The notes under the pieces were generated by a model. The model did no database searches and was not told the origin of the DNA. It saw only the letters and a program-made list of their open reading frames with translations. From contig CAIMZS010000216.1 of assembly GCA_903846015.1 (NCBI GenBank), forward strand, positions 1 through 35,623: 35,623 nt of DNA. Reading direction: 5' to 3'. Below, in pieces: positions 23,747 through 31,542 of the stretch. Every line of letters starts with the position of its first letter. Positions within the stretch are counted from its first letter, which is position 1. Made by a program: the position numbers and the translations under genes. Origin of the DNA: an uncultured Anaerolineae bacterium (GTDB lineage: Bacteria > Chloroflexota > Anaerolineae > Anaerolineales > Villigracilaceae).

Positions 23747-24463
23747 ATGCAGATCGGGAATATCAGTATGGGGTTGGCCTTTATTGCAGGAGTAGCATCT
23801 TTTCTATCGCCTTGTGTATTGGCGCTTGTTCCGGCATATATTGGCTATCTTGGCGGGCGGGCAGCGGGCGGGGAAGGCACTTCGAATCGCTTGATCACAT
23901 TTACTCATGGGATTGCCTTTGTTTTGGGGTTCAGCTTCGTCTTTGTTGTGTTGGGTGTGGCAGCTTCAGCACTGGGCGGTTTACTTTATGATGTGCGTAC
24001 CTGGCTGGGAAGGCTTGGCGGTCTGGTAGTGATTGTGTTTGGCTTGCACATGATCGGGATTCTCCGCATCCCATTTCTTGAATACGATACGCGTATGCAG
24101 AAAATGCCTGATCCGAAATTAGGGTACCTCTCATCGGCACTCATGGGTGTGTTCTTTTCTGCAGGTTGGTCCCCTTGTGTGGGACCGGTGCTGGGCGCAA
24201 TTTTGACCCTTGCGATGAACGGTGGTTCTATTTCGAAGGGTGTCATCATGCTCTCGTCATACTCCGCTGGTTTGGCAATCCCATTTTTGATCGCAGCGCT
24301 TGGAATTGGTTGGGTGACTACCATTTTGCGCCGTTACAACAAGGTCATGCGTTATACCGAAGTTGTCATGGGAATTTTGATGGTCATTATTGGATGCATG
24401 TTGATAACGGGAGCTTTTAATCTCATCGCAACCATGTTCCCGGGTTGGTCATTCGGTTTGTAA
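23747..24463 (+). CDS. ccdA: CcdA-family thiol-disulfide transporter (cytochrome c biogenesis)
   Basis: The 238-residue protein with about six membrane helices carries reducing power from cytoplasmic thioredoxin to extracytoplasmic thiol proteins. The redox cysteines are C23 in FLSPCVLALVPAYIGYLGG and C144 in AGWSPCVGPVLGAIL, the paired PC motifs of the CcdA/DsbD core. GAGG lies 7-8 bases before the ATG. It is 49 bases after the transpeptidase gene and about 100 bases before a gene for a glutaredoxin-like domain fused to a membrane domain, a plausible redox partner. No haem-handling ccs or ccm genes are seen in the window. Confidence 0.93.
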   Translation: MQIGNISMGLAFIAGVASFLSPCVLALVPAYIGYLGGRAAGGEGTSNRLITFTHGIAFVLGFSFVFVVLGVAASALGGLLYDVRTWLGRLGGLVVIVFGLHMIGILRIPFLEYDTRMQKMPDPKLGYLSSALMGVFFSAGWSPCVGPVLGAILTLAMNGGSISKGVIMLSSYSAGLAIPFLIAALGIGWVTTILRRYNKVMRYTEVVMGILMVIIGCMLITGAFNLIATMFPGWSFGL

Positions 24464-24571
24464 TAAGTTCTTTTCGTACAGACAGTTTACTCTTTCCATA
24501 ATCGCCCAGAATCTGAATAGATTGTTCGGTTCAGCATATTTTTATTAACTGCCATAAATTGGAGCTGTATT

Positions 24572-25537
24572 GTGATCACTGTTACTTTATTTTCACGTCC
24601 GGGCTGTTACTTGTGTGAACAGGCAAAGGATGACTTAAATGCACTCCAGGCGCAAATTCCGCACCAACTGCTGGAAATCAACATTGAAAGTGACCCAGTT
24701 CTACAAAAAAAATATCTTACCGAAATTCCGGTAGTGGAAATTGGTCCATATATACTAAAAGCACCCTTTAATCGTGCCGATCTTTTGATGACTCTGGGGG
24801 CCTTCCGCGATGCCAGTAGCCAACTTGAGAAAATTCCTGCGCCTGAAAAACCTTCAATCAATGCAGCCGATCGGTTTTCATTGTGGATGGCTGATCATTG
24901 GCTTTCTGCGGTTATGCTGGTATTTGCTTTCTACCTGGGCTTGCCGGTGCTAGCGCCTGTTTTGATGAAAACAGGCGCTAGCTTGCCTGCAAATGTAATC
25001 TACACTGCCTACAGCCCGCTTTGCCATCAACTAGGCTTTCGTTCTTTTTTCTTATTTGGAGAACAGCCTTATTATCCGCGGGCTGCGGCGGGAATAGCTG
25101 GCGTAGCGACCTTTGGGCAGGCGTCCGGAATCGATGAAAATGACTTACTGGCAGCTCGCGCCTTTAAGGGCAACTCACAAATGGGCTATAAGATTGCTCT
25201 GTGCGAACGGGACGTGGCAATCTACGGGGCAATCATCCTATTTGGTATCATTTATGCAATTACAAAAAGACGGATTCCGCCTTTGCATTGGGCAATCTGG
25301 TTGATTTTTGCGATTGGTCCGATTGGACTGGATGGATTTTCTCAGCTATTCAGCCAGTTACCAATTCCGGCAATTACGAATATCTTACCGTATCGCGAGA
25401 GCACACCGTTTTTACGTCTTTTAACTGGCTTTTTATTTGGCTTTGGTACAGCCTGGTTTGGCTTGCCATATGTGGAAGAGTCTATGCGCGAAACGCGTGA
25501 TTTATTAATAAATAGATTCTCGGTCATTATTAAGTAG
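24572..25537 (+). CDS. Glutaredoxin-like domain fused to DUF2085 membrane domain
   Basis: The 321-residue protein has an N-terminal glutaredoxin-like (DUF836-type) fold with a CXXC redox pair C12 and C15 in SRPGCYLCEQAK (residues about 1-80), then a membrane region. The latter matches DUF2085: CHQLGFRSFFLFGEQ (C151, H152), then CERDVAIYGA (C211) where the family usually has CxRCxxIY, so the second cysteine is replaced by aspartate. Four or five hydrophobic helices follow 110. The GTG start has GGAG 7 bases upstream. It follows ccdA, suggesting a thiol-redox role. A perfect 15-bp inverted repeat lies inside the gene at 24949-24982, between the two domains. Function of DUF2085 is not known. Confidence 0.82.
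   Translation: MITVTLFSRPGCYLCEQAKDDLNALQAQIPHQLLEINIESDPVLQKKYLTEIPVVEIGPYILKAPFNRADLLMTLGAFRDASSQLEKIPAPEKPSINAADRFSLWMADHWLSAVMLVFAFYLGLPVLAPVLMKTGASLPANVIYTAYSPLCHQLGFRSFFLFGEQPYYPRAAAGIAGVATFGQASGIDENDLLAARAFKGNSQMGYKIALCERDVAIYGAIILFGIIYAITKRRIPPLHWAIWLIFAIGPIGLDGFSQLFSQLPIPAITNILPYRESTPFLRLLTGFLFGFGTAWFGLPYVEESMRETRDLLINRFSVIIK
24949..24982. repeat. Perfect 15-bp inverted repeat inside the DUF2085 fusion gene
   Basis: Arms at 24949-24963 and 24968-24982 are perfectly complementary around a 4-base loop (GATG). They encode residues 126-137, at the end of the first membrane helix of the DUF2085 part. A stem this long is unusual inside a coding sequence. No T-run follows on either strand, so a simple intrinsic terminator is unlikely; an mRNA structure or an inserted palindromic element are alternatives. 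Confidence 0.7.
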
Positions 25538-25555
25538 GGTTGAACCGAGCCTTGT

Positions 25556-26344
25556 ATGCCTTTTAAAACACATGCTGGAATTCGATATTTAACTTTCGAT
25601 ATTTTTCCACAGGATTTTATTCACGCCATTTTCACTCGCCAGGGTGGTCTCAGCCCGGAACCATGGAATTCGCTCAATGTTGGCGGAACAGTTGGGGATG
25701 ATGACGAGAGGGTGCGAGCAAATCGCTTTCGTTCATTCGAGGCACTTGGGCGTGATCGGCAGTCGGTGTTTGATGTCTGGCAAGTGCACAGTTCAGATGT
25801 GGTTATTGCCAACATAGCCCATCCACGACTTAACAACCCGCCGGTGTTCAAAGCAGATATCATCGTAACAGATAACCCCGCTGTTACTCCTTTTATGAGA
25901 TTTGCAGATTGCACCCCGGTCCTATTATATGATCCCAAGAAACGGGCAGCGGGTATTGCCCATGCAGGTTGGCAAGGTACCGTGAAACGTACTGCTGGAA
26001 AGGCAGTTAGAGCCATGGAAGCAGCATTTGGTTCAAAGCCTGGGGATATTCTTGCCGCAATTGGCCCCGCAATTGGCCCTGATCATTATGAAGTTGGACT
26101 AAATGTTGTTGAGCAGGTTAGATATGCCTTCGGTAATGATTCTGACAATTTGTTACCTAAGATCAATGATGTTTATCATTTTGATTTGTGGGCAGCCAAT
26201 AAACTTGATCTAGAACAAGCTGGCGTTTCACAGGTGCAGGTTTCTGGGTTGTGCACGGCGTGCCACCCAACAGACTGGTATTCTCACAGAGAACAAAAGG
26301 GGAAAACTGGCCGATTCGGTGCATTAATTGCTATTGGCAGCTAG
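25556..26344 (+). CDS. pgeF: PgeF/YfiH (LACC1-like) purine nucleoside phosphorylase or peptidoglycan editing factor
   Basis: The 262-residue protein is a multicopper-oxidase-like fold member of the YfiH/PgeF family. Family members act on nucleosides (LACC1-type phosphorylase and adenosine deaminase activity) and in peptidoglycan precursor editing. Signature segments are TRQGGLSPEPWNSLNVG near residue 25, the His in VWQVHSSDV, FADCTPVLLYDP with the metal cysteine, and HAGWQGTVK with the metal histidine. IGPAIGP and LCTACHPTDWYSHRE close the family pattern. It begins the conserved pgeF-yggS-yggT-DUF167 row and lies 18 bases after the DUF2085 fusion, so it may share that transcript. The ribosome binding site is weak. 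Confidence 0.92.
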   Translation: MPFKTHAGIRYLTFDIFPQDFIHAIFTRQGGLSPEPWNSLNVGGTVGDDDERVRANRFRSFEALGRDRQSVFDVWQVHSSDVVIANIAHPRLNNPPVFKADIIVTDNPAVTPFMRFADCTPVLLYDPKKRAAGIAHAGWQGTVKRTAGKAVRAMEAAFGSKPGDILAAIGPAIGPDHYEVGLNVVEQVRYAFGNDSDNLLPKINDVYHFDLWAANKLDLEQAGVSQVQVSGLCTACHPTDWYSHREQKGKTGRFGALIAIGS

Positions 26345-26412
26345 AAAATTCAGCTTCTGGCATTGTCGCAAGGTATCGTGTAGTAAATAAAAATATATCA
26401 GGATAATAACTT

Positions 26413-27147
26413 GTGGATGCATATCTTTCATCGATAATCCTTTCTCGTTATGAAACAGTTCGCGAAAAAATCTTCAATTCGGCTCGCGCTTTTGGCCGCC
26501 AACCGAATGACATCCGATTGGTAGTTGTCACAAAAATGCACCGTCTTACAACTGTTCAGGCCGCTTTGGGAGCAGGCATCCGTGATCTGGGTGAGAATTA
26601 CGCCGAAGAAGCTGTTGAGAAAATTAAATTAATCGGCGCTGTTCAAGATTTAAGTTGGCATATGATCGGTCATATCCAGAGTCGCAAGGCGGACCTGGTG
26701 GCACAAAATTTCGCTTTTGTCCACTCGCTTGATAGCATAAAACTTGCCATCCGACTTGACCGCTTTGCCGGTGAAGCCGGGCGCAAAATGCCAGTTTTGA
26801 TAGAATGCAATGTTGGCGGCGAAACAACCAAGACAGGGTTTCCAGTGTTTGATGATTCAAACTGGGATCATCTGTACACAGAAGTCGAAAAAATATCTGA
26901 ATTGCCGAATCTGGAAATTCGCGGGCTGATGACCATGCCCCCGTTTTATTTGGATGCTGAGAAGACCCGGCCGTTTTTTAGAAAATTACAGAAACTGAGC
27001 GGGCATCTCGCCAGGCGCCTTCCGAATGTACGCTGGAGCGAATTATCAATGGGAACCAGTACTGATTATTGGGTCGCTGTTGAGGAAGGAGCCACCATCG
27101 TTCGGGTGGGAACTGCAATATTAGGGGATAGATCATCCCAAGATTAG
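26413..27147 (+). CDS. YggS-family PLP homeostasis protein
   Basis: YggS (PLPBP) is a single-domain TIM-barrel PLP-binding protein that keeps free pyridoxal phosphate in balance; it has no known catalysis. The 244 residues show the PLP lysine K41 in VVVTKMH, LGENYAEEAVEK, WHMIGHIQSRKAD, IECNVGG..KTGF and the phosphate-binding end LSMGTSTDYWVAVEEGATIVRVGTAILG. The last runs like the family's MGMSxDxxxAI with T and T/Y changes. The start is GTG at 26413 with AGGATA upstream. It sits between pgeF and yggT, the usual neighbourhood near division genes, although ftsZ and sepF are not here. Confidence 0.93.
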   Translation: MDAYLSSIILSRYETVREKIFNSARAFGRQPNDIRLVVVTKMHRLTTVQAALGAGIRDLGENYAEEAVEKIKLIGAVQDLSWHMIGHIQSRKADLVAQNFAFVHSLDSIKLAIRLDRFAGEAGRKMPVLIECNVGGETTKTGFPVFDDSNWDHLYTEVEKISELPNLEIRGLMTMPPFYLDAEKTRPFFRKLQKLSGHLARRLPNVRWSELSMGTSTDYWVAVEEGATIVRVGTAILGDRSSQD

Positions 27148-27209
27148 TTATAATGAACAACCATAACAAGCAATAAACCTATCAGGCAAAATATTTCCAA
27201 GGAGAACGA

Positions 27210-27473
27210 ATGACCGTCATTCTTGCCCAGGCTTTAAATATATTTTCAAATGTTTTAGTAATGCTGGTACTCGCGCATGTGATTCTGTCTTATTTTATGA
27301 ATCCATACCACCCAATCCGAGCTTTTGTTGACCGCCTGGTGGAACCACTGCTGGCACCTATCCGCCGCGTAGTACCACTCATCGGTATGCTTGACTTTAG
27401 TCCTGTCATTTTGATTATTCTGGTACAATTAATTACAAATTTTCTGAATAATCTTTTGGTGTCATTGAGGTGA
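27210..27473 (+). CDS. YggT-family membrane protein
   Basis: The 87-residue protein has two membrane helices: LNIFSNVLVMLVLAHVILSY at the N-terminus and PVILIILVQLITNFL near the C-terminus. Between them is the family motif NPYHPIRAFVDRLVEPLLAP followed by IRRVVPLIG. YggT proteins are found in plastid and bacterial membranes and are linked to cell division or osmotic stress; the mechanism is unknown. AAGGAG lies 6-7 bases before the ATG. A TATAAT at 27149-27154 could give an extra promoter, but no -35 was found. The DUF167 gene follows after 3 bases. Confidence 0.92.
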   Translation: MTVILAQALNIFSNVLVMLVLAHVILSYFMNPYHPIRAFVDRLVEPLLAPIRRVVPLIGMLDFSPVILIILVQLITNFLNNLLVSLR

Positions 27474-27476
27474 GTA

Positions 27477-27788
27477 ATGAATTCGCGTAAATTTCATTTG
27501 CATGATGGTCGTCGGGGGGCGGCGTTGGCGGTAAGAGTGACACCTCGCGCGAGTCGCAATGAAATCACCGAGATCATGCCAGACGGCACTGTAAAGGTCC
27601 GCCTGACTTTCGTATCTGCTGATGGAGACGGGAATAAAGCACTGGTGCAGTTTTTAGCCGGCGTTCTTGGCGTGTTACCTTCAAAAATAGACATTATCGG
27701 TGGTATTTCGGGTTATGACAAACTACTGTCCGTGTTGGATATTGACACGGAAGAGGCGCATCAGAGGCTGCTCGCTTATTTGGAATAA
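27477..27788 (+). CDS. DUF167 (YggU) family protein
   Basis: The 103-residue protein shows the DUF167 pattern: LAVRVTPRASRNEITEI near residue 20, then VKVRLTFVSADGDGNKALVQFLA, in which the usual APPVDGKAN motif is partly changed (SADGDGNKA), and a C-terminal VLGVLPSKIDIIGGISGYDK. Its function is unknown, but it is regularly encoded next to yggT, as here with 3 bases between them. The ATG overlaps the end of the yggT context and has GAGGTGAGTA just upstream. A strong hairpin terminator follows about 20 bases after the stop. Confidence 0.9.
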   Translation: MNSRKFHLHDGRRGAALAVRVTPRASRNEITEIMPDGTVKVRLTFVSADGDGNKALVQFLAGVLGVLPSKIDIIGGISGYDKLLSVLDIDTEEAHQRLLAYLE

Positions 27789-27807
27789 AAATAATATAGT
27801 CGAAATT

Positions 27808-27846
27808 ATATTGGCGTCATCTTTGAGATGACGCCAATATTTTATT
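27808..27846 (+). terminator. Terminator after the yggT-DUF167 operon, shared with the convergent SLT gene
   Basis: A perfect 14-15-bp stem (27808-27822 with 27826-27840) with a 3-base loop is followed on the plus strand by TTTATT. The convergent lytic transglycosylase gene ends at 27842, directly at the stem's base, so the hairpin can act for both transcripts. Confidence 0.8.
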
Positions 27847-30292
27847 GTACTGGGCTGTACAGACCTCGATAAATCGAATATATCTCATAAATACTTCGGA
27901 TGTAATCACGAGTCTCGCCATAACGAATGATTTCGAGCTCAAGGTCAAGATCGCCGTTAGCCAAGCCTTGCCAAATACTTGCATTCCCTGGGCCACTATT
28001 ATATGCAGCCAGGGCGGCATACTGGTCATTATTCAATCCACGACGATTTGCGCTGAAGTAGAAGGTTCCAAGCCGAATACTGATATATGGGCTGTATAAG
28101 TCTCCTGGCGAAAAGTCAGGTGGCCAGCCCATCTGAGATGCTAAACTTGCGCCAGTTTCTGGCATGATCTGCATCAACCCACGTGCGCCTGCGCTAGACC
28201 CCACAAATCCTTCAAACAAACTTTCCTGGCGGATGACGCTGGTAACGAAAAGTGGATCGAAAGCGTTTTCTGCGGCTGCAGGCCAGATCAGATCAGCATA
28301 ATACAGGCCATAGCGAACGTGTTTGAAATAGGTGGGGGCTATTAAACTTGATGATTGATCTTCCAGCCCAGCCAGGGTCAATACTTCGCGAATGGCTGTA
28401 ATCCCTGGTCGATACATCCCTAAATCAATTAGAAAATTTCCCAATCGAAATGAGTCGGCCGGGCTGGTTTTAACGGATTCGCGTAAATCTTCAAATGCAA
28501 TCCGGGCTTCGGCATACAACCCAATTTTCCAAAATTCAACACCCTGTTGAAAACGAAGGTCAGATTTGAGTGCGCCCAGATCGGAAAGGTCTGTTTCAGG
28601 CGGCAAATTAAACTTTATCCGCAGCCAGGCTGCGGCTTCTTTGCGTTCAGCATTTATGTCAACTTTCAGATTCATACTCGGTGGGGCAGCAAACGGTGCG
28701 CGGTTTTCCAATAAGTCTCGCGCCCTCAAGCTGTAATAACCGCTCGGATCGGCCGCTTGGGCCTGTTCCCAGGCGGAGGCGGCATTTCCTTTGTCGTTGA
28801 CTGCTGCATAAGTTTTACCCACCCACAGAAGCGAGCGGGCACGGTCAGCGGGCTCTGTAGCGAGAAGTAAATTTTTTTGAAAATCATCATTTGCGTGTGG
28901 AAAATTCCCCTGACGATAGCGCGCAATTCCAGCCTGAAACCAGGCATTTCCAATTGTTGGATCTGAAGCAAATCGATCTGGCAATGATTCCCACAATTCT
29001 GCAGCTTTATCCAGATTGCCGGCTCTTTCATAAATTCGCGCTGCTTCAAATAAGTAAGCAGGGGCTGATGGAGAATTTACTGTCTTTGTGACAAACTCTT
29101 CCAGCCCACTGGCGGCGCCACTAAAATCATCCAGCCAGGCCCATTGGGTAAATGCCCGCCCAGGGATGAAATCATAATTGCCTGTTCCCTGGGCATCCCA
29201 TGCAGATGCCCAATATCTATTCCTGGGATAATTCTGAATAAAAGTATTCCAGGCTTGCACTGCATCCTGATAATTCCCCAGATAGTATTGTGCTAGACCT
29301 ATGTAATATAAAGCTGTTCCGTCATGATCAGGTGTTTCTGTGATGTAACGGTCAAAGGCCTGCACAGCAACATCGTAATGTTTGCTGAAATAATCCACCA
29401 GCCCACGATTGAATTCATCCACCGGTTGGTTGGCATTAACCAAACCCAGTAAAGCCGAATAAGAGTCATACGAGGTTGCATAATTATCAACGGCATGCCG
29501 CCAGCGACCATAGCCCTCATCCGTACGACCAAGCGCCAATAAAGCGCGGCCTGAAAGTAAATCCATTTGCGCTTTTAAATAATCATTAGTGGTAGCATCA
29601 AATATAGCTTCATACATTTTGAGTGCTGTTTCGGCGTCGCCTGCATTAAGATAAGAATTCGCCAAACTGACCTTCATCCCGTTTGTATTTGATTGACCAG
29701 GATCCTGCTGAGCTGCCAGATAACTTGCCTGCGCATTAGACCAATCCCCCAAGGCTGAAAAAGCATCACCACGTTTTTCCTGGATATATGCATCCAGCAA
29801 GCCTGGTCTGGCAATTAAATAATTTTGGTATGCAGCGGCAGAATCCTGATAGCGTTCCATTTCGAAATACGTTTCACCCAATAAAAACCAGCCGCGTATT
29901 CCATTCTCTGTGCTCGGGTAGGTTTCGGTCAACTGGCGAAGATTTTCCAAAGCGGATGGCAGGTTATTGGCGAGAAAGTCGGCTTTCCCCAGTCCCCATA
30001 ATGCATCAGCGCGGATATTGGTGTCCGTATTGGAGGCTAAGGCAGCCTGGAAATTTTCTCGCGCCTGTGGGTAATCGCCGTTGAATATAGCAAATTCTCC
30101 AGCTTGAATTCGCGCAGCCGGCACAGGGGTAGGACTTGGCAATGGCGTTGGGATCAGGGTAGGCAACGGAACAAGGGAAGGGGTGGGAGATGGGCCAGGT
30201 GTGATTGTGGACACGGGCAAGCTTGTTTGGGGAAGATTACAGCCCGTCAATACCAGTATGCCAAGAAAGCACAGGATAAGAATACTTTTCAT
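27842..30292 (-). CDS. TPR-containing lytic transglycosylase lipoprotein (SLT domain)
   Basis: This cell-envelope enzyme cleaves peptidoglycan glycan strands. From the ATG at 30292 it has 816 residues. It starts with a lipoprotein signal, MKSILILCFLGILVLTGC, whose lipobox LTGC would be lipid-anchored at Cys18. A Pro/Thr/Ser-rich linker (about 20-60) follows, then a long helical TPR-like region (about 60-610) with repeated A-x-x-x-Y and ALGxYxxA segments. The C-terminal SLT goose-lysozyme-like domain has the catalytic Glu in VIRQES, then GLMQIMPETG and YNSGPGNA. The frame extends 32 codons upstream, but the signal peptide, a TTGACA-N17-TATAAG promoter and the leaderless position favour 30292. 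Confidence 0.9.
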   Translation of the reverse strand: MKSILILCFLGILVLTGCNLPQTSLPVSTITPGPSPTPSLVPLPTLIPTPLPSPTPVPAARIQAGEFAIFNGDYPQARENFQAALASNTDTNIRADALWGLGKADFLANNLPSALENLRQLTETYPSTENGIRGWFLLGETYFEMERYQDSAAAYQNYLIARPGLLDAYIQEKRGDAFSALGDWSNAQASYLAAQQDPGQSNTNGMKVSLANSYLNAGDAETALKMYEAIFDATTNDYLKAQMDLLSGRALLALGRTDEGYGRWRHAVDNYATSYDSYSALLGLVNANQPVDEFNRGLVDYFSKHYDVAVQAFDRYITETPDHDGTALYYIGLAQYYLGNYQDAVQAWNTFIQNYPRNRYWASAWDAQGTGNYDFIPGRAFTQWAWLDDFSGAASGLEEFVTKTVNSPSAPAYLFEAARIYERAGNLDKAAELWESLPDRFASDPTIGNAWFQAGIARYRQGNFPHANDDFQKNLLLATEPADRARSLLWVGKTYAAVNDKGNAASAWEQAQAADPSGYYSLRARDLLENRAPFAAPPSMNLKVDINAERKEAAAWLRIKFNLPPETDLSDLGALKSDLRFQQGVEFWKIGLYAEARIAFEDLRESVKTSPADSFRLGNFLIDLGMYRPGITAIREVLTLAGLEDQSSSLIAPTYFKHVRYGLYYADLIWPAAAENAFDPLFVTSVIRQESLFEGFVGSSAGARGLMQIMPETGASLASQMGWPPDFSPGDLYSPYISIRLGTFYFSANRRGLNNDQYAALAAYNSGPGNASIWQGLANGDLDLELEIIRYGETRDYIRSIYEIYSIYRGLYSPVQ

Positions 30293-30298
30293 CCTGTG

Positions 30299-30327
30299 CT
30301 TATAATGCTGATTTTTAAGGATGTCAA
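30299..30327 (-). promoter_or_regulatory. Consensus promoter of the SLT lipoprotein gene (leaderless)
   Basis: On the minus strand TTGACA (30327-30322), a 17-bp spacer and TATAAG (30304-30299) match the sigma-A consensus almost perfectly. The -10 ends 6 bases before the ATG at 30292, so the start site falls on the start codon. The GG just before the ATG is too close to act as a ribosome binding site. Confidence 0.75.
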
Positions 30328-30398
30328 GTTGAATCGGGCAGAAAAAAGTACGCTTTACAATCACACCAGGTCGTGATAAACTACGCACGCTTTCGAAG

Positions 30399-30418
30399 GC
30401 GCTCTCATTTGAGAGCGC
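30399..30418 (+). promoter_or_regulatory. Hairpin in the mtnA leader
   Basis: GCGCTCTC (30399-30406) and GAGAGCGC (30411-30418) form a perfect 8-bp stem with an ATTT loop. It is followed by TATTTCTT and then, 10 bases later, the GAGG ribosome binding site of mtnA. The shape is that of a short terminator or attenuator in the 5' leader. A possible -10 (TACAAT, 30356-30361) lies upstream. Confidence 0.5.
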
Positions 30419-30435
30419 TATTTCTTGTGAGGAAT

Positions 30436-31476
30436 ATGAGAACTATTTTCTGGGATTATGAAAAAAACGAAGTAAATATGATCGACCAACGTCTGCTCCC
30501 CGAGACGTTTGCTTTAGTTTCGAATAACAGTTATCTGGACGTTTCCCATTCGATTTCAGATATGGTAATCCGGGGGGCGCCTGCAATCGGAGTAGCTGCC
30601 GCATTTGGGCTTGCTTTGGCGGCCAAAGATTCAAAAGCCAGGACGCGAGAGAATTTGGTTCAAGATTTACATGCAGCGGGATCTGTCTTAAAAGCCTCCC
30701 GTCCAACCGCAGTCAATCTGGCCTGGGCTGTTGACAGACTTTTAAAAACACTCTCAGAGTTCACCGGTTCAATAGACGATTTGCGAAAATATGTCCTTGA
30801 GCAGGCTCAAAACCTGGCAGATGATGATGTAGTTATCAATAAACGAATAGCTGCGTTTGGCGCAGATTTGATCGCGGATGGCGATACGATTATTCATCAT
30901 TGCAATACTGGCGCATTGGCTGCTGTGGATTGGGGTACAGCACTGGGTGTTATTCGGACAGCCTGGGAACAGGGCAAAAAAATCAATGTTCTTGTGGATG
31001 AGACCCGTCCGCGCTTGCAAGGGGCGCGTCTGACTGCCTGGGAGTTGCAACAGTACGGCATTCCCTATGAAATCATCTCAGATAATATGGCTGGTTATTT
31101 TATGCGAGCGGGTAAAGTCCAAAAGGTTTTTTTTGGCGCCGATCGTGTTACTGCCAATGGCGATGTGGCCAATAAGATTGGTACTTACATGTTAGCCTTA
31201 GCTGCCTGGGACAACCAGGTTCCCGCTTATTCAGTGGTTCCAACCTCGACAATTGACCTGACGATGGCGCATGGGGGCCTTATCCCGATTGAAGAACGCT
31301 CATCCGATGAAGTACTTAATATTCAGCTAGCCGGTGAAAGGGTGACACCTATTGGCGCCAGAGCACGAAATCCAGCATTTGACGTGACGCCAGCACGACT
31401 TATCAGCGCCATTGTCACTGAAAACGGCATCGCATACCCACCTTTTGACCTGAGTTTGAGAAAAATTCTTCAATAA
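30436..31476 (+). CDS. mtnA: S-methyl-5-thioribose-1-phosphate isomerase
   Basis: MtnA converts methylthioribose 1-phosphate to methylthioribulose 1-phosphate in methionine salvage from methylthioadenosine. The 346 residues from the ATG at 30436 show IRGAPAIGVAAAFGLALA near residue 45, the catalytic Cys in HHCNTGALA, VDETRPRLQGARLTAWEL, FFGADRVTANGDVANKIGTY with the catalytic Asp, and a C-terminal ARNPAFDVTPA. GAGG lies 3-6 bases before this ATG and the typical N-terminus MRTIFWDYEKNEVNMIDQ begins here, so an earlier frame-open start at 30373 is rejected. A PfkB kinase and ahcY follow, giving a nucleoside and methyl-cycle salvage group. No mtnP, mtnB or mtnK is in the window. Confidence 0.95.
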   Translation: MRTIFWDYEKNEVNMIDQRLLPETFALVSNNSYLDVSHSISDMVIRGAPAIGVAAAFGLALAAKDSKARTRENLVQDLHAAGSVLKASRPTAVNLAWAVDRLLKTLSEFTGSIDDLRKYVLEQAQNLADDDVVINKRIAAFGADLIADGDTIIHHCNTGALAAVDWGTALGVIRTAWEQGKKINVLVDETRPRLQGARLTAWELQQYGIPYEIISDNMAGYFMRAGKVQKVFFGADRVTANGDVANKIGTYMLALAAWDNQVPAYSVVPTSTIDLTMAHGGLIPIEERSSDEVLNIQLAGERVTPIGARARNPAFDVTPARLISAIVTENGIAYPPFDLSLRKILQ

Positions 31477-31478
31477 GA

Positions 31479-31499
31479 AAGCCCCAATCACGGGGGCTT
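31479..31499 (+). terminator. Weak hairpin between mtnA and the PfkB kinase gene
   Basis: AAGCCCC (31479-31485) pairs with GGGGCTT (31493-31499) around a 7-base loop directly after the mtnA stop. No T-run follows, so it is at most a weak or rho-assisted terminator or an mRNA-stability element. Together with TATAAA at 31522-31527 it leaves open a separate start for the kinase gene. Confidence 0.4.
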
Positions 31500-31542
31500 G
31501 AAATGAAATTAGATCGATTTTTATAAAGGATTGATAAGAATT

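Noticed and set aside
26052-26086. Tandem repeat of a 12-base unit in pgeF
   Set aside because: It encodes the family motif AIGPAIGP, so it reflects protein sequence and not a DNA repeat element.
27842-30388. Longer N-terminus for the SLT lipoprotein starting at 30388
   Set aside because: It would place 32 residues before an intact lipoprotein signal peptide and would run through a consensus promoter.
30362-30435. SAM or SAH riboswitch before mtnA
   Set aside because: The leader is too short and shows only a simple hairpin; none of the known conserved cores was recognised.
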